From positions 42,955,634 through 43,019,633 of the forward strand of contig NC_134014.1 of assembly GCF_040712315.1 (NCBI RefSeq): a stretch of 64,000 nt of DNA, in the 5' to 3' direction. The notes under the pieces are model-generated. The model was not told the origin of the DNA and did not search any database. It saw only the letters and a program-made list of their open reading frames with translations. A program made the position numbers and the translations under genes. The first letter of the stretch is position 1. Every line of letters starts with the position of its first letter. Shown here in pieces: positions 36,500 to 50,129 of this stretch. The stretch comes from Castanea sativa (Eukaryota > Streptophyta > Magnoliopsida > Fagales > Fagaceae).

Positions 36500-39400
36500 A
36501 AGGAGTTGTTAATTTTAATTAAAGATTTCTTTGGGTTTACGAATGAATGAGAAATATTATTGGTCTTCTTCTTTTTTTCTTTTCTTTCTTAGTTCTTACT
36601 TCTTTCTTCTCATTCTCACATCAACATACAGACACAGTACTGTCTCAGACAGCGAAAGGGTTGCCCAAAATCTAGGGGGCCCAGTTGGATAAAATGTAAC
36701 AGAATGTACTCAGACGATTTTTACATAGTAATTAAGGGAAAGGTTATCCGGCGCAGGAAAGTATCCGTTAAGCATGGTTTATTGCGGGATTTATATAATA
36801 AAAATTTGGTATAAATTAATGAAATCATTGAAAATAGTATTGAAGTAACAAATGAAAATTGACTTTATAAACTCTACAGCTTATAAAATTGGTAACAAAT
36901 TTAACAAAAAGTTGACTTTATTAACATAAAATTCTTTTTTACACTACCCATTAATTAATACTACTAATTTTATTATATTACCTACAAACATGCTTTAATT
37001 CCAAAATTTTTGAAATCGGATGATAAGATACCCGATAAAAATAGTAATCACTACTTTATTTTAAAAAAAAGTCATGTTAACGTCATTTTTAACCATCATG
37101 TTTGGGTCATGACATGTTAAGCTTTTTTTTTTGAAAAATTAACATCACTTTTATAAAATCATATATATAAAAAATCATCAAAAACAAATTTTTTTAAATT
37201 TAGATATTTTACCGGGATGATAGGGTCAAAACTCTCAAAATCTAATCACACAATTGTCATTTTTTTAGACCTAAAAAATAGTGTTATATTAACGCTCCCA
37301 AGTTGTAATTGATTAGTCAACAATGGTGATATTGGATGGAATGAGATGTAGTCAAAGGTTGGGTGCACGCGCGGAATTCAATGGTAATTGGAATTAGGTA
37401 AGCTTTGTTTGTAAGTCCAGACCTCAAAGCCGTTTCATGATAGATCAGAGATGTCTGTGCAAAGTCGGCCATTTGGGCTTGGCAAGAAGTAAGAACAAAT
37501 TCAACAAAATGCTGACACTTGAAGCAAACTCATTATAAGACAAATACAATGGTTGCTTATTTTTCCATTAAAACAAAAACAAAAACAAAAAACAAAAAAC
37601 AAAAAACAAAAAACAAAAAAACAAAAACTTGCTTATTTGACAGTGTCACAAATTACAGTGCCACGCCAATGGTTACTCAACATCATATCAAAATACCTTT
37701 TTTTTCCTTTTTTATTTTATTTTATTAAGGGATATCATATCACAATAATCCATATGCTAAAACTAATTTATAAGAAAGGGGTTAAGTGAGAGTTTAATAA
37801 TAAAATCTTTTTGTAGTGATCTATATCTGATTCCAATCCCACTTTAATCTCTCCTGCTGTCTATCTAGGTCAAAAGAAAAAAAAAAAGAATTTACTCTCT
37901 CTAATTAAAGATGCATGATTGTGTCCAGACTTTTGGTTCAGCAAAGTCAAAGAAGTCGATATAACTGTTCGTCGTTGAAACTGTTAGGTCAAAGCAGTCT
38001 CTTCACAATCAAAGAAAAGGGGTCAAAGCATCAAATGTAACGGTTAGTTACATGAGGATTTGGATTTTGTAGTAAGCTGTAAATAGCCAAGATATGCATC
38101 AACAAATATACAATAGAAAATTTAAAAAAAAAAAATGTTATATTCATAATATTTCACAATAAATTTTAAGTGATAGGTTGTTATTAATTGTTATGAGTGG
38201 ACAAAAAAATAGTTTAAGTTATGAATTCAAATTAAAACCAATAACAACTTGCCACATATGATTTGTTGTTTGTAAAAATTTTGTAGATATAGCTCTTCTC
38301 TAGACAATAATATTGATTGCGAAAAAAAAGAAAGATTGGCAATAAAAAAAAAAAAAAACTTATTTATATTAATTTATGGATTTTGTTAAAATTGGTTATA
38401 TAACCATTTTAAGAAAGTTTTTATAAGAAAAAAAAAAGAAAAGTAACTTATTTTTTTGACTTATTTTTTTTATTTCCCATAAAAGTAGTATAAAAATTTT
38501 CCTAAAATAATTCATTAACAAATATCCTAAGGGCATCCGTTAACCTAACCCTTAATTTATTTAAAACTCAAGCCCAAACTCTAAATCATATTAATTGAAC
38601 CAAATTTGACCGATTAAACTAAAGATTTGGTGACTAAAAGCATTCAAGTCTGTATGATCAAACTTTTTCTTATTTGGTGGATTCTTTGTAACCCTTTCCA
38701 CCAAAATGGATTTTGTAGAACCAATTGAGGGTTTTTTTTTTTTAAATTAATGTACTAAAAAATTACTTATCTACTTAATTTAAAAAATTTTTTTTGAAAA
38801 TAATTTAGCATTTCATTCTTATTAAAAAAAATTAAAATGCTATATTAAGAAAGAAATCAACAAATAAAAAAATCTTCTATGATATATTTGTAATTCTAAA
38901 TTTATATAAACTTAGTGTGGAAAAAAAATCAAAAAAATAAAATATCTTCTATGATTTCTTTGCAATTATAATTATAAGTCTTAATTTATAATGGAGAAAA
39001 TTTTAAATTTAAAAAAAAAACTGAAATTGCTAAAGCTAAAATCAATTCTTTATTGCTAATCATGTATGTATTTGTTTGAATAATGACTCCATAAATTATA
39101 ATTCTAAAAATTGATATTAAATTTTTTTGTAAAAGAAAAAAAATTGTTGAACCCTATATATGTTTGCCTTGCACAAATAGAGATAATAATTTTAATACTT
39201 TATTAAGCATGTCATTTTATGCTTATATTGATTATCATTAAATTTTTTATACCTTTTAAAATTGATATACCAATTTTAACCATTGTTTATAAATATTCTT
39301 AAATTTCATTTAATTTTTAATTGAACTTATACTTCAACCAATAAACCATTGGTCAAATGATGATCCAATGATCTGAAGCTTACATCGGATCAAGCTCCAT

Positions 39401-39960
39401 TTAAAACTAGATGTCTATGCTCAAAACAAATTTTAATACTTCATTGATAAATAAGGTTAAACTCCACCATAATAATTTGCTAATAAATAAAATATTAACA
39501 TCAAAGTTTTTTTTTTTTTTAATTGATAGCTAGGAGTATGGGGATTTGAATTCTGGACATATCCATTAAAAATACCAAAAGGTGTCAACCAATTGAGTTA
39601 ATTACAAGACTATTGGCCATGAACATCAAACTTAAATTATATATATATATATAATTAAGTTTGATTTTAAGCAAGCGGATATTGAGCGTTATTAAACTTG
39701 GCTCAACTCAATTATGATCCTATGCTTAGTATTTAATAATACTTAATTGAACGGTAAAATGACAAGGAATAGAAATTACATACTATACATATATAAGTTA
39801 GGTTTTAAAGGTTATAGTTGCCTTAAATGACTTTTTTTTTCTCTATGACAAGTAATTATACTCTCATTAATCATTATTACTAAGACAACTAACCTTATAT
39901 TAAACTCAATTACCAAAATATCAAGTGACTTATTAATTGTTAAAATAATATACTTTTGGT
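36500..39960. other. Gene-poor AT-rich region
   Basis: No supported gene. Contents are AT-rich sequence, a (CAAAAA)n run at 37567-37628 whose codons create spurious open frames, and a MITE-like stretch at 38130-38290 with TTGTTATTAATTG and CAATAACAACTTG in inverted orientation. Confidence 0.5.
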
Positions 39961-39974
39961 AAAAAGTTATTAGT

Positions 39975-40209
39975 TACCGTAGGGGGCAATGGGCTAAGAA
40001 GGGAACTCAATACAACTAAATTGTAGTGATGGGAGTGCAGGCCAACACTTTGATTCCTTAAAACTACAGCTGAATGATTACAGAAGTGGGATTAACTACA
40101 TAGATAACACTTGACAAAAATTTAACAAGAAGAAAGAGATTCTTATTTAATTCTCTCCTCGGGTTGGCCGAGGATCACTTGTCCTTAAGAAATACAGCTC
40201 TTAGTATTA

Positions 40210-40267
<58 letters not shown>

Positions 40268-40788
40268 CTTTTTCCAATCTTTTTTAAAGTGGGATCTTCC
40301 CTCCTTTTATAGCCATTGAATTGCATCTCCGCCTTCCACTTGGAGGGCTACTAATCTTTCTTTGAATACTTTTCTCATCACTGCCTTGCTGGTGGTGGTA
40401 GAGTAGGATATAGGTTGTGAAGACACTATTCAAGGGTCATTCTGCCATTAATGCAGTAGACTGAGTTGTTGGAGGGCATTTAATGCAAAGGTAATAGATG
40501 CTTGATTTGGAAGTTTCCTTTCTCTTTTGTGTGTACGCAGTCATGGTCCTTTTCAGCTTTTCAACCTCACAGCTCCTGCAGTCTTCCTCTTGTCTCTCAA
40601 GGGGAAGATGTTCCTTGGGCTCCTCGAGCAGGTTGTAACCCTTAGTTTTTCTGGTTTGTCGAGTACTTAGGTTGTCTTGATTGGGCCAGGCCTGATTTGT
40701 TAGACAGCTATGCCTTAATTACTCCTCAGGTTGATCTCGTCAAGGGTTCCTTCTCTTCGGGCTCTCTCCTCCTCCCCCCCCCCCCCCA
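39975..40788. repeat. Possible solo LTR
   Basis: An 814-bp block more GC-rich than its flanks, ending in a long C run and CA at 40788. Near-matching flanks TTAGT (39970-39974) and ATAGT (40789-40793) may be target duplications. It contains GCCATTAATGCAGTAG and GCATTTAATGCAAAGGTAATAG, recalling ATTAATGCGGC and CTTTAATGTGGAGGTAGC in the LTRs at 16560 and 27055, so it is probably an LTR of a related Gypsy family. The left terminus (TACCGTAG) is not canonical. A 50-bp (CT)n lies inside. Confidence 0.45.
40215..40264. repeat. (CT)25 microsatellite
   Basis: An uninterrupted CT run within the possible solo LTR. Confidence 0.97.
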
Positions 40789-40799
40789 ATAGTTACATT

Positions 40800-42560
40800 T
40801 AGAGAAATTTAAAATTTTACTCCAACTAAAATTATATTACCAAAGGCTTCAAATAATTTAAAATAAAATAAAATATTTATTTTAACTGTTTTTTTTTTTT
40901 AAAGAATGAATACTAGGAAGTTTATTGAAAAAAAAAAACTAGTCATGGTCAGCCAAAAGTACATCATAAAGGTGGGAAGGAACATCCTTCAACTATATTG
41001 ATAAACCTCTAACATATTTAGTATGCTTAGCTAGGTTGTCACAAGTTGTGTTTTAATAGTGTAAAATTGTATACACCACGTATTGTGCTTGCACCGAATG
41101 GTTTAATATATGTATGTATTCAACTTATTAAATTTATTGTGTTTTATTTACATGCAGCTCATTAATTATTATTATAGAGGTTTTTTTTTTTTTTTAGAAA
41201 CATAATTATTATAGAGGTTAATTTACTTTTAGGTGTCATATTCCTAAAAAAAATTTATTATATATAATTCAATTATTACACCAAGTGTGTAAATAGGGGG
41301 ATTTAAACCTTCTTTCTTCTATTTAAAAAAAAAAAAAAAAAAATTAAGGTGCAATGAACTTGAAATCTATTGGCTATGTTCCTAGACTTGGTGATATGAC
41401 GAAATCACGAGTCAATAATGGAAAGAACTTCTGATGCATTGCATTCTTCTTTTTCTTAATTTGTACATTTTTGCGTGGATTTCTAATGAATCGGTGATAT
41501 ATCTCTTTCATGATGGCAGATTACACACAAATGATGCATCGCAAAGCTAGTAATTTGTAATGCATAGAAGTTACGCTGATAAGAAAAGCTAATTATAAGA
41601 GATGATTGTTTCTCAAATTCAAAATAGCATCCATGTGTATCACCACCAAGAAACCACATGTCCCGCATTAAAATCTCCATGCATTTTAGATTAATACCAT
41701 AGTGAAATTGTGATAACTCATGGTTGATGCCTCGACTTTATTTAGTTGTTTATATGGCGGCCACGAATAATGCGTGAGTTTAAGGTGCGAAAATGTCACT
41801 ATTGCGAAACAAAGGTCCTCCTCCCAGAACCAAAAGCCGCAAAAGATTGAGTATGAAATAGGGAATTGGTTTGGTGAGTGGGTGACTTTGATTACCATAC
41901 ACCACCTGATGAAGAGCTTTGTTTACTTTAGAGGGAGGCAATCAGATTCAGTACATGTCTTTCTATTAATTTAAAAAAGCCAAACTCAGCCAAAATGTTT
42001 TGGGGCTTCCATGAAATTTAGTCTTTGGAGTACTGATATATACTCTTCTGAATTATTTATTTAGTTTGAGTCTTTGATAGGGTCAGTGAAATTGCACTGT
42101 AAATTTTGGGTAAAAAAGGTGACACTTCAATCATCTTATGGCTGATTGATGGTGATTAGGAACCAAGCCAGAAGAAACAAATACGGTTGGGAAGTTGAAA
42201 TCAATCAAATTATACATTACGATCCAAGAAAACTAAACATTATAAGCATGATGAACTGTCACTCGTATTTGATTTGGACATAATAGAACTTAGTTCTCGC
42301 TCAACCAGGGGCTACTGAACCTTCCTAATTGATATTTTTTAGTAAGTTCGGTGGCCTAAAATCAATATTCAATAGGCATCTTTATTTTCTTCTTTTTCAA
42401 CATTATCAAATCTTGCTGTTAGTGTTTATTTATTATTCCATGTGATGATGAAGAAGAATCAACCAGTTGTCACGTGGTCCTCACTTTACTCAAAACAACA
42501 CCTGCATAACAACAGACAAGACCAACAAAGGGCACCAGTGTGGTGCCAGCCAAAAACTCT
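40800..42560. other. AT-rich intergenic region
   Basis: No gene recognised. A and T homopolymers at 41180-41200 and 41324-41342. Short open frames near 41483-41974 on both strands have no recognisable homology. Confidence 0.45.
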
Positions 42561-42599
42561 CCGAAGGTCAAGTTAGAACTTCTTTTCTTCTTCACAATC

Positions 42600-43100
42600 C
42601 TAAAGTGCTAGAGCTGAAGTGAATTATACGTACCGTGGCTTATGAGGGTTTTGGGGTATATATAGTAGTGTGGATCCGAAATAAGCGCCTTGGTGAGGAA
42701 GTACTTTCCTTCTAGGAGAGTAATTTATGGATTTTACGTATCACCTAGAGCCCTTTTCCTTATAGGAATCTTCTTGACTAAGGCCAAATATGTAGCGCAA
42801 GAATTTTCCTTATATACGCGTACGTGGAGGACAAGATAAATTATGGATGAAGGTTGGCTTATCCCCTTCAGCTTTTACTTCCTAAGGTTGTCAGCCTACG
42901 TATGTCTCCGGGAAGGTCGTCAGCTTACGTATGTCTCCGGGAAGGTCGTCAGCTTAGGACCTTAAGCCTTGACTCCGTCAGCTTTTCTTCCTTCAGCCCA
43001 ACGCCGTCAGATATGAGGCGGAGCAGCGGACGTCGAAAGGGGATGGTTTAGTGATCAGAACTGACGGGCCTGATACTCCCGTCAGCTGCCTTAAGGTATT
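42600..43100. repeat. LTR-like block with GTCAGC-rich 29-bp tandem repeat
   Basis: The unit AAGGTCGTCAGCTTACGTATG..CTCCGGG (29 bp) occurs about 2.5 times at 42883-42957. The words CGTCAGC or CTTCAGC recur through to 43090. Upstream is TATATATAG at 42659, which could be a core promoter. The composition is unlike the AT-rich flanks, which suggests an old LTR, but no ends were identified. Confidence 0.35.
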
Positions 43101-44930
43101 AGTAACTTATACAATTATCCTCATCACCATGATAGGTCCTTAAATATCAATAATAATCATTATCGTTATGAAAAACAAAAATAAGCCTTGTGTTCTATCT
43201 TTCTCACACAAACTGATGAAGCTGCAATATTACTCTTAACAGAAATTATTGCACCTTCTCAGTACTCTTCTAATCAATGTGGAATTCCAAAATCAACAAG
43301 AAAATGTACTATAAAAATTACTAATATTTTAGTGCTAGAATTTTTTTTTGTTTTTTTTTACTTGAAATTTTCTCAACATAAAGCTTAAAATATGGGCCCA
43401 TACTGAAGCCCATAAAAGTGAACTCTTGCCACTACAATAATTATCCATGACTGTGAGCCCAGTATGAAAGCACCTATGGCCATTGGTGGGCTAACACATC
43501 CATATCCGTAAATAAGTGTGAATAGCAAAGACAAATTCATCGTCTAAGGAAAACATATTCTTTGTTTGGGTTGGGCCTGGATTGGGACATGACATCTATG
43601 TCCTGAAAATATTCCCACCATGATCAAATCGATTCCGAATAGTTCTAGATCAAATGCATAACTACTGAGCCCAAAATTATTTAATTGGAAGTGCTCGAAG
43701 TATAGCATTATTTTTCCTGCATGCCAGCGTCTATTTTCTATTTGGGTGTGTTCTTTTTTTTTTTCTTTTTGGTAAAACAATAAATGGAGGTTAGTTAAGC
43801 TACGCTAGCTTCTGGACAAGGCACTCGGGTTAAGACCCACAGGCCGACCTTTATAGATGTCCACCAACAAATGATTGCTGGCAAGGACTTGAATTTAGGT
43901 GGGTTAGACGAAGTGTCCGAGTCTTACCAACTGAACCAGATTTCATTGACTATTTGGGTATGTTCACATAACATTGTTAGAGCTTTCTTTTTATAACCAG
44001 GGATAATTTGGGACTGTTGGTCGTAGCTTCGGTTTAAAGTAGTGTATATTCAGTCTTTTAAAGTGGAACTTGTTCTCATATTAGCTAAATTATTTCAAAC
44101 TTTCATTACGAAAAATGTTATCATTGAATTAGACAATAATAATTTAATCGAGGCTGTCCCTCCTCTCTGTCTGTTCTTGAGAAACTGGGGAAGATATTTG
44201 TTGAGCCATCACGGAAATTTCAAGAAGTCATCACTCAGCTAATGGAGTAGCTTGTTAGGTAGGCTGATGCATCAAAGCGTCAAAGAAAATAGTTCGCTTT
44301 CTTGGGTCTCTGTTGTTATCACTTTCACATAACAATAATCTAATCAATCATGGCTCTTCTTTTTCTTTTTTGTTCTTTTTTTTTTTTTTTTTAATTTTAT
44401 GTAACTAGTCACAAACTCATCAGATACGTAAGAAAATATAATGTAATTATTTTATAATAATATAAGATAAAATTTATAAGTTAAATAGTACACTTGTTAT
44501 TTTAAAGTATTTTATAATTTTATAAGTTTTATGCAGTTGAATATATGTATTTTGCATTCAATGACAATATATATATATATATAAATAAAGATTTAGGGGT
44601 AATTACAGTCAACTTATCTGTGATTTGACCCAAAATCACTTTGTCTACTCGTGATTTGAAAAGTGTCACTTTACCTACCTGAGACAAGTTCCGTTTGTCT
44701 CCCATAACTCACATTTCTTAAAAACATGGATAAATAAGTATTTTTGCTTTTCTTTTATGTCTCTCTCCTAAAAAAAAAAAAAAGACACTAAAACAAGAGA
44801 AAATAAGATTAAATAATACTATTTGTAAGAATTTAGAAACTTGCCTCAAGAACTCCTATAAATCACAAAATATATTTTTGTAACACACTCAAAAGAAAAT
44901 AACACAAAAAGAAAATTTTACTTAACCTAT
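43100..44930. other. AT-rich region with dispersed repeat traces
   Basis: No gene supported. 43780-43960 contains words seen in many plant repeats (TTACCAACTGAACC). 44597-44710 contains alternating GTGATTTGA / TCACTTT words typical of a widespread non-autonomous plant element. A (TA)n run lies at 44568-44581. Confidence 0.4.
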
Positions 44931-45084
44931 TAACTTATTTTCTTCTCTATACATTAATTTATTCCTCTCTCTCTCTCTCTCTCTCGTTCAAATCGTCGGT
45001 AGCTTTGGGTCGTGGTGGCTTGGGTGATGACTATGGAGGAGCACAAGTTGGCTGTGTTGGTTGGGTATGGGTTTTGAGGAGGAG

Positions 45085-46848
45085 CACAGTGTTGGATTGA
45101 GTCTGTAAAGGAAGGCAGCTTAATAGGGTTATGGTAGAATAATACAACAACTGAAAATAATGCTACAGCAAACAGTTTAATAATTGAACGGGAAACTAAT
45201 CACCCAATAAGGGTAAATAACAACAACAAAAAAAAAAACTTGTTTGTTAGAAAAGTGGACTCAGATTTTTAGAAGAAGTGAGTCCAAGAAGGGAACCAAT
45301 CCTCAATGTAAGTATCCTCAAGGAAGGCTTCTGCTATAGAAGTTACGCACTTTGAAAAAATGACCTAAATGGTTTAAGCTTCAATCCTCAATCTTTCAGA
45401 GAGTGAGTCTATCAAGAGGGAAAGGAAAAAGGTAATCTATTGATACATGCCTCTATTTCTACCACTTGTGTCTCTTTGATTTTTTGTATGTTCTTTTCTT
45501 TTCTCTCTTTTCTTTCTTTTTCTACCTTTTCTTCCTTTCGCCTCTTTCCATTCCCCTATACTGTTCACAGCTATCACTTTTTTTACTATTTGCCATGGTG
45601 GAATTTACCATTTTTTACCCCTACACTGCTTTTTACTCCTTATAAGTGTCCTTCCAAGACTGGCCATTGGCCTGCCGGCTACTTAGCTACTACCATTGCT
45701 CTGAATGTGTTAGATGCACTACTCTCCATTCCCAGACAAAGTTGCTTGTCTTGTTTCTTACCTCCCTTTGTTTTTCACTACTCTCATTTGGATAAGGATT
45801 AAGCCTCTCCATTGCCTACTTTTATGGCATGCATCAAGTGGTCTAGCCTACACTTACTTCTTTTTGGTGAGGTGTCATCCCAGTAGGACATCCCTCCCCA
45901 AATAAGTTTGAGTAAGAACCTTAAAATAGACCCCCTATTTCTCCCCACTACCAGATCACACCTTCTAAAACCCTTGATCTGTGACTCACCTCCTATGTAT
46001 TGGCTAAGTACAAGTAGGTGGTGCCTTGGCCCTTTGTGCATGCTCTACTCCACCTGAATTTGTTTCTTTCTGACCTCCACACAATTTCTACTGCCTCCGT
46101 GTTTGTTTGATTTTGTTATACGTATTAGTTGGTGTTTATCTTTTGTGGCGTGAGGATGTGTGGACTTTTGGGCTCATGTTCTCTGCCTTTTACCCCTTCT
46201 TAGACTAGGTGTTCCTTGGGCAAAGACCCTCATCTTCCTACCGAGCCCATATTTTCCTCTCTTGCATCTGTGAGCCTCCTAGCTATTAATCCTGTCATAT
46301 CACTTTATCGTGCCTACTATACCTTTACCTTCCCTTTTACTTCATGTTACCCCATGTACTTGTGGGCTGATGCTCCTGCCGTGCCGACCTACTTCTTCGT
46401 CAATTTTGCTCAGGGCTTCCTAGGCTCACTTTTCACATCTTTATCTCTTTTGAACTTTGTTGGCCAACATTCCTACTATGCCAGCCTATTTTATTATTTC
46501 ATTCATCGAGCTTCCTCAGCCCATTTACTTCCTCTTTATCTCTTTTACTCCATTGAGTTTTTTGCTAAATCATTTGAGCTTCCTTGGCCCAATTACCACA
46601 TCTTTACCTCTTATTACTTTTTGGGCTTGTTGGCTTTTAGGCCAACCCATTGAGTTTACTAATTCATTTCCCGGGATTCCCCGGCCCATTTACCTCTTTT
46701 TATTCTTATGGGCTTACTACTTCATTCTTTGGGCTACGTCGGCCCATTTACTTCTTATTTACATCTTCTCCTTTTTTTATTCTTATAGGCCTATCAGCCA
46801 TCAATCCTACCATTTTGGCCTGTTGGACTTGTAACATGTTACATTAAA
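45085..46848. repeat. Pyrimidine-rich LTR-like block
   Basis: A 1.76-kb block starting TGTTGGATTGAGTC and ending GTAACATGTTACA. From 46370 on it is made of degenerate repeats around GGCCCATTTACTTC, about 75-110 bp apart. The pyrimidine bias leaves several frames open for 60-145 codons (for example 46216-46653), but these read as hydrophobic Tyr/Phe/Leu/Ser strings in two overlapping frames, so they are judged spurious. TG..CA ends suggest an LTR; no target duplication was found. Confidence 0.35.
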
Positions 46849-47214
46849 TTAAAATTATTATCTAAGTTTAGAACAGTAAGTCTCAAAAGAAGAAAGAAAG
46901 AATGGTTGCATTGTTTTTTAGAATCCTCTCCAAATATAAGTATAATGCATATATTATTAAAACTTGAATTTTAAAGTAATCTTTTGAATATTTATCATTG
47001 CTATTACATTTTTAGGGTTCATATTTCTAATTTCTAATGTCTATTTGGTTTGAATTTTTTTTGTCCAAAACTAAAGAGTTTGGCCAAATAAAATAAATTT
47101 CCATACTTTTCAACCCAAAAAATTGAGGGGAAATTTTTTTTTTTTTTTTGGTGAGCCTAAAACTCTTAAAAGACAACTTATAAAAAGAATCAATTTAAGA
47201 CTTAATTAGTCCAA

Positions 47215-47440
47215 AATGGAAATAATGGAGCAAATTGGACCGAAGTAGACCAAATGGACTAAGGTGGACTGAATAAATAGAAGTGGGCCAAAATAGACCA
47301 AATTGGACTGAAATTTTCTAAGTGGACCGAATTAGCCTGAACTGGACGAATTGGACCAAGTTAGACTGAAATAAATTGAAGTTAACCTAAGTGGACCAAT
47401 GGACTGAAGTGGACTGAATTGGACCGAAATGTTATATAGA
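47215..47440. repeat. Degenerate TGGACCGAA minisatellite
   Basis: Some 20 imperfect copies of a word of 9-11 bp, TGGACCGAA / TGGACTGAA / TAGACCAAAT, follow each other for about 225 bp. Non-coding. Confidence 0.85.
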
Positions 47441-47574
47441 TATAGATTTGGAAAATCAGGGTTATTTGTCAAGACATCAAGGAATTTTGCAAGATTTTAG
47501 ACTTTTAAACTTCAAAAGATCATTGCTACTCAACTAATAAAGTAATTCATTGATTTGGCAAGGCATCTAACATT

Positions 47575-47965
47575 ATGTTTGGGAGGTTTATTAATTAAAA
47601 AAAAAGGGATGAATATAATAGAGAAGAATAATAATGAATTTGGAAGCTTGAAATTAAAGCAATGGAATGTAAAAGTAATTTTGTTTGGGAGTTGAACGGA
47701 AAGTAATGTAAAGAAATCATTTTATAATATCATACTATTACAACATTTCTTTAATAAAGATAGTATATAAATATTTAGAAGAAAAGAAATGTTCTTTTAT
47801 CGGAACTTCTACAAAATTTCATTAAAACACATTTCATTCCATATAATTTCTCTGATTTTTTCAGTGATAAAAAAAGGTTTTTCCCTTGTATTGAATTTCA
47901 AATAAAGGAATTTAAAAAATTTTTTTTTTCTTCTCATATTATGGCCCTCCCATTCTCCTCATCCA
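47575..47965. mobile_element. MITE-like element, about 390 bp
   Basis: Short inverted termini CATTATGTTTGGGAGG and CCTCCCATTCTCCTCATCCAAATAA bound an AT-rich stretch with GGAATG/CATTCC words. Similar in style to 34333-34580. Confidence 0.4.
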
Positions 47966-48769
47966 AATAAGTTGTAAGAGTTTGCTTTGTTGGACTTGGA
48001 GTAAGGTCTGTTATCCTCCTAAAGAACTTAAAGTCCTTGTAGTCAACTTCTCTCCCCAACTAGGGTTTTTTATTTCTTTACTCTTCCTATTTGTATTCAA
48101 CTCATATTGGAAACAAGAAAAAAAAAATACAAAATACAAAACACCTTTGAAGTTTCGGTCAATATCAAACTAACCTCTTGCATTTTACATTTTTTTAAAA
48201 ATCTCAACCCGATTGATTTTCTCAAGTGGGTTCAAGTTCAATATTACCTTAAAAAAAACATAATCCAAAATTGAGTTATTAATGCAAGTTAATAAATGTA
48301 AATAAGTTCTAAGCACTTACTTGCATTAATACAAGTGATTACCCAATGTAAAATAAATAAATAAAAAACATTGAGAGCAGTCTCGATCAAAATCTAATAC
48401 AAAAAAGTAAGAGAACGCCAAGCTATTATGTGTACTCTTAAGAAACTATGTTCAATTACTCCTAACCTAAGATAAAGAAAGGACAATCGATGATTTGTGG
48501 TTGCTTGTTTGATTCTTTGCACATTCTTTTTGACTAAGACTTCACAAGTATCTATCAAAAAAATTAAAAAACAGACCTCACAAGTCACAAGTAAATGGCC
48601 TTCGCCCGACATATTTTTTCACACCAATTTCCTATAGACTTGTCCTCATAGAAAACTCATAAACACAGGGAAGGTTATTTCTTTGTGGTCTGTTTGGATG
48701 CCCGGGATTCGGGCCTTTGGGTTGGATTTGAAGGAACAAATCCAAATTTTTTGTTTGGGTAACTTTGAA

Positions 48770-49090
48770 AATCTTCCTTATCTCAAAGTCAGGACCATCC
48801 TAAGCCAACTTTACTTACTCTTAACTCAAGTAGAGTAGTTAAGCATTTCACTTTGACTCTGTTGAACCTCATTATGAATTGTTTAACACTTTCTCCTGGC
48901 CTTCGTTTTGTTTTCATCGAGCCAGATTTAGCTGTCGAGATTCCCAAATCCGAATGGACAAAGTCGATTTGAAATTTTCTTCCATTTCTTCCCATGTATA
49001 GGTTGAGTTTTGTGAGAGGTCGGTGTAACTCAGAGAGTCACAAAGGCTTGGTCAGTTCAAAGAATTAGGGAATATTCTTAACTTGAAATA
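48770..49090 (-). pseudogene. Gag relic of a Ty3/Gypsy retrotransposon
   Basis: Minus-strand pieces match the retrotransposon Gag domain: KRRPGESVKQFIMRFNRVK (48900-48850 region) preceded by MGRNGRKFQIDF, with upstream LTKPL and LSELH in another frame. Only the central Gag segment survives, with frameshifts and no flanking pol or LTR recognised nearby. The RPGES..QFI.RF motif is a hallmark of plant Gypsy Gag. It is a different family from the two Tat-like elements. Confidence 0.65.
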
Positions 49091-49099
49091 ATCATTTTT

Positions 49100-50120
49100 T
49101 GATGGCTTACCATACTGAATAGTGAATGGTGAAACATGAGATATGTTATTGTTCCATGACTCTGTTAAATATAAACGCACTAGTGAACAAACACAACGAG
49201 CAGAAAATAAAAAAATAAAAAATTATTATTTGGATAAGAGGTCAAGCCTACGCGAGCCTAAGCCTGATTTCCAATCCTAAGTATATAAATTCATAGAATA
49301 TGTAATTCCTTTCTCATTTTGGAATGATGATTTCAATCACTTTTTTTTTTTTTAATGAGTACGATTTCAATCCTTTTAAATCATATTTAAATTAACAAAT
49401 TAGGAGTCAATTTCTCATTTACTTCTTATTAGTTTTTAACAACTAACAAGTAATTACATGACATTAATCTCCTCACTTAGGAGAGAACGTTCCATTTTGG
49501 ACCCAGAAAATTTTCAAATGAGCTGGGCGCATAAAATACGGTCCCCTTAGACCCATCTCAAAAAATGGGTGGGTTCCACTTTTCTTTTGCCTGAAAAAAT
49601 AACTACACTCTGCAAACAACCATTTTCCAACATATATTTTGTGCCTCAGCGTGCTGAAACTTCTACAAGAACTGGAGTTTCAATTCATACTCCTCACGAT
49701 TAAGGCTTCGGTAGTTGTAGACACGATAGTGATGGTGCTCGGATTTCCTCTTCGCTAGGCGCGGAATAGATCATCTTGGTGATTGATTTATAAAATAGTT
49801 TTGGACACTAAAAAGTTCGTCCATGATAAGCATGCATGGAGGAGGAGATTGTTAATATTAATCTCCTAAATTTCTCACACAGCCACCCGCTAAGAAATCT
49901 CTCTCTCTCTCTCTCTCTCTCCAATAAAAATTAGATTTTAACTTTCCTTCATCATGCATTGCCATATTCAAGGTAAAATAAATATATTTTAAAAAAAATG
50001 CTAGAATATATTTTCATTTCTAAAGTTTGCAAGAATTTCAAATTTTCGTCCTTAAACTATTGAAAATGTTACGTCTTTTATCCTTAAACTTTAACAATAA
50101 AAAACTGGAATCATTCATGT
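49100..50120. other. AT-rich intergenic region
   Basis: No gene recognised. (CT)n at 49901-49921. 49500-49760 is more GC-balanced without a coding pattern. Confidence 0.4.
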
Positions 50121-50129
50121 TTTCTTAAA

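Noticed and set aside
43780..43960. tRNA-like words (ACCAACTGAACC) suggesting a tRNA or SINE
   Set aside because: No cloverleaf could be built and no A/B box pair with proper spacing was seen.
46216..46834. Open frames of 145 and 125 codons in overlapping frames
   Set aside because: Both come from a pyrimidine-rich degenerate repeat. They are strings of Phe, Tyr, Leu and Ser with no domain, and two frames are open at once.
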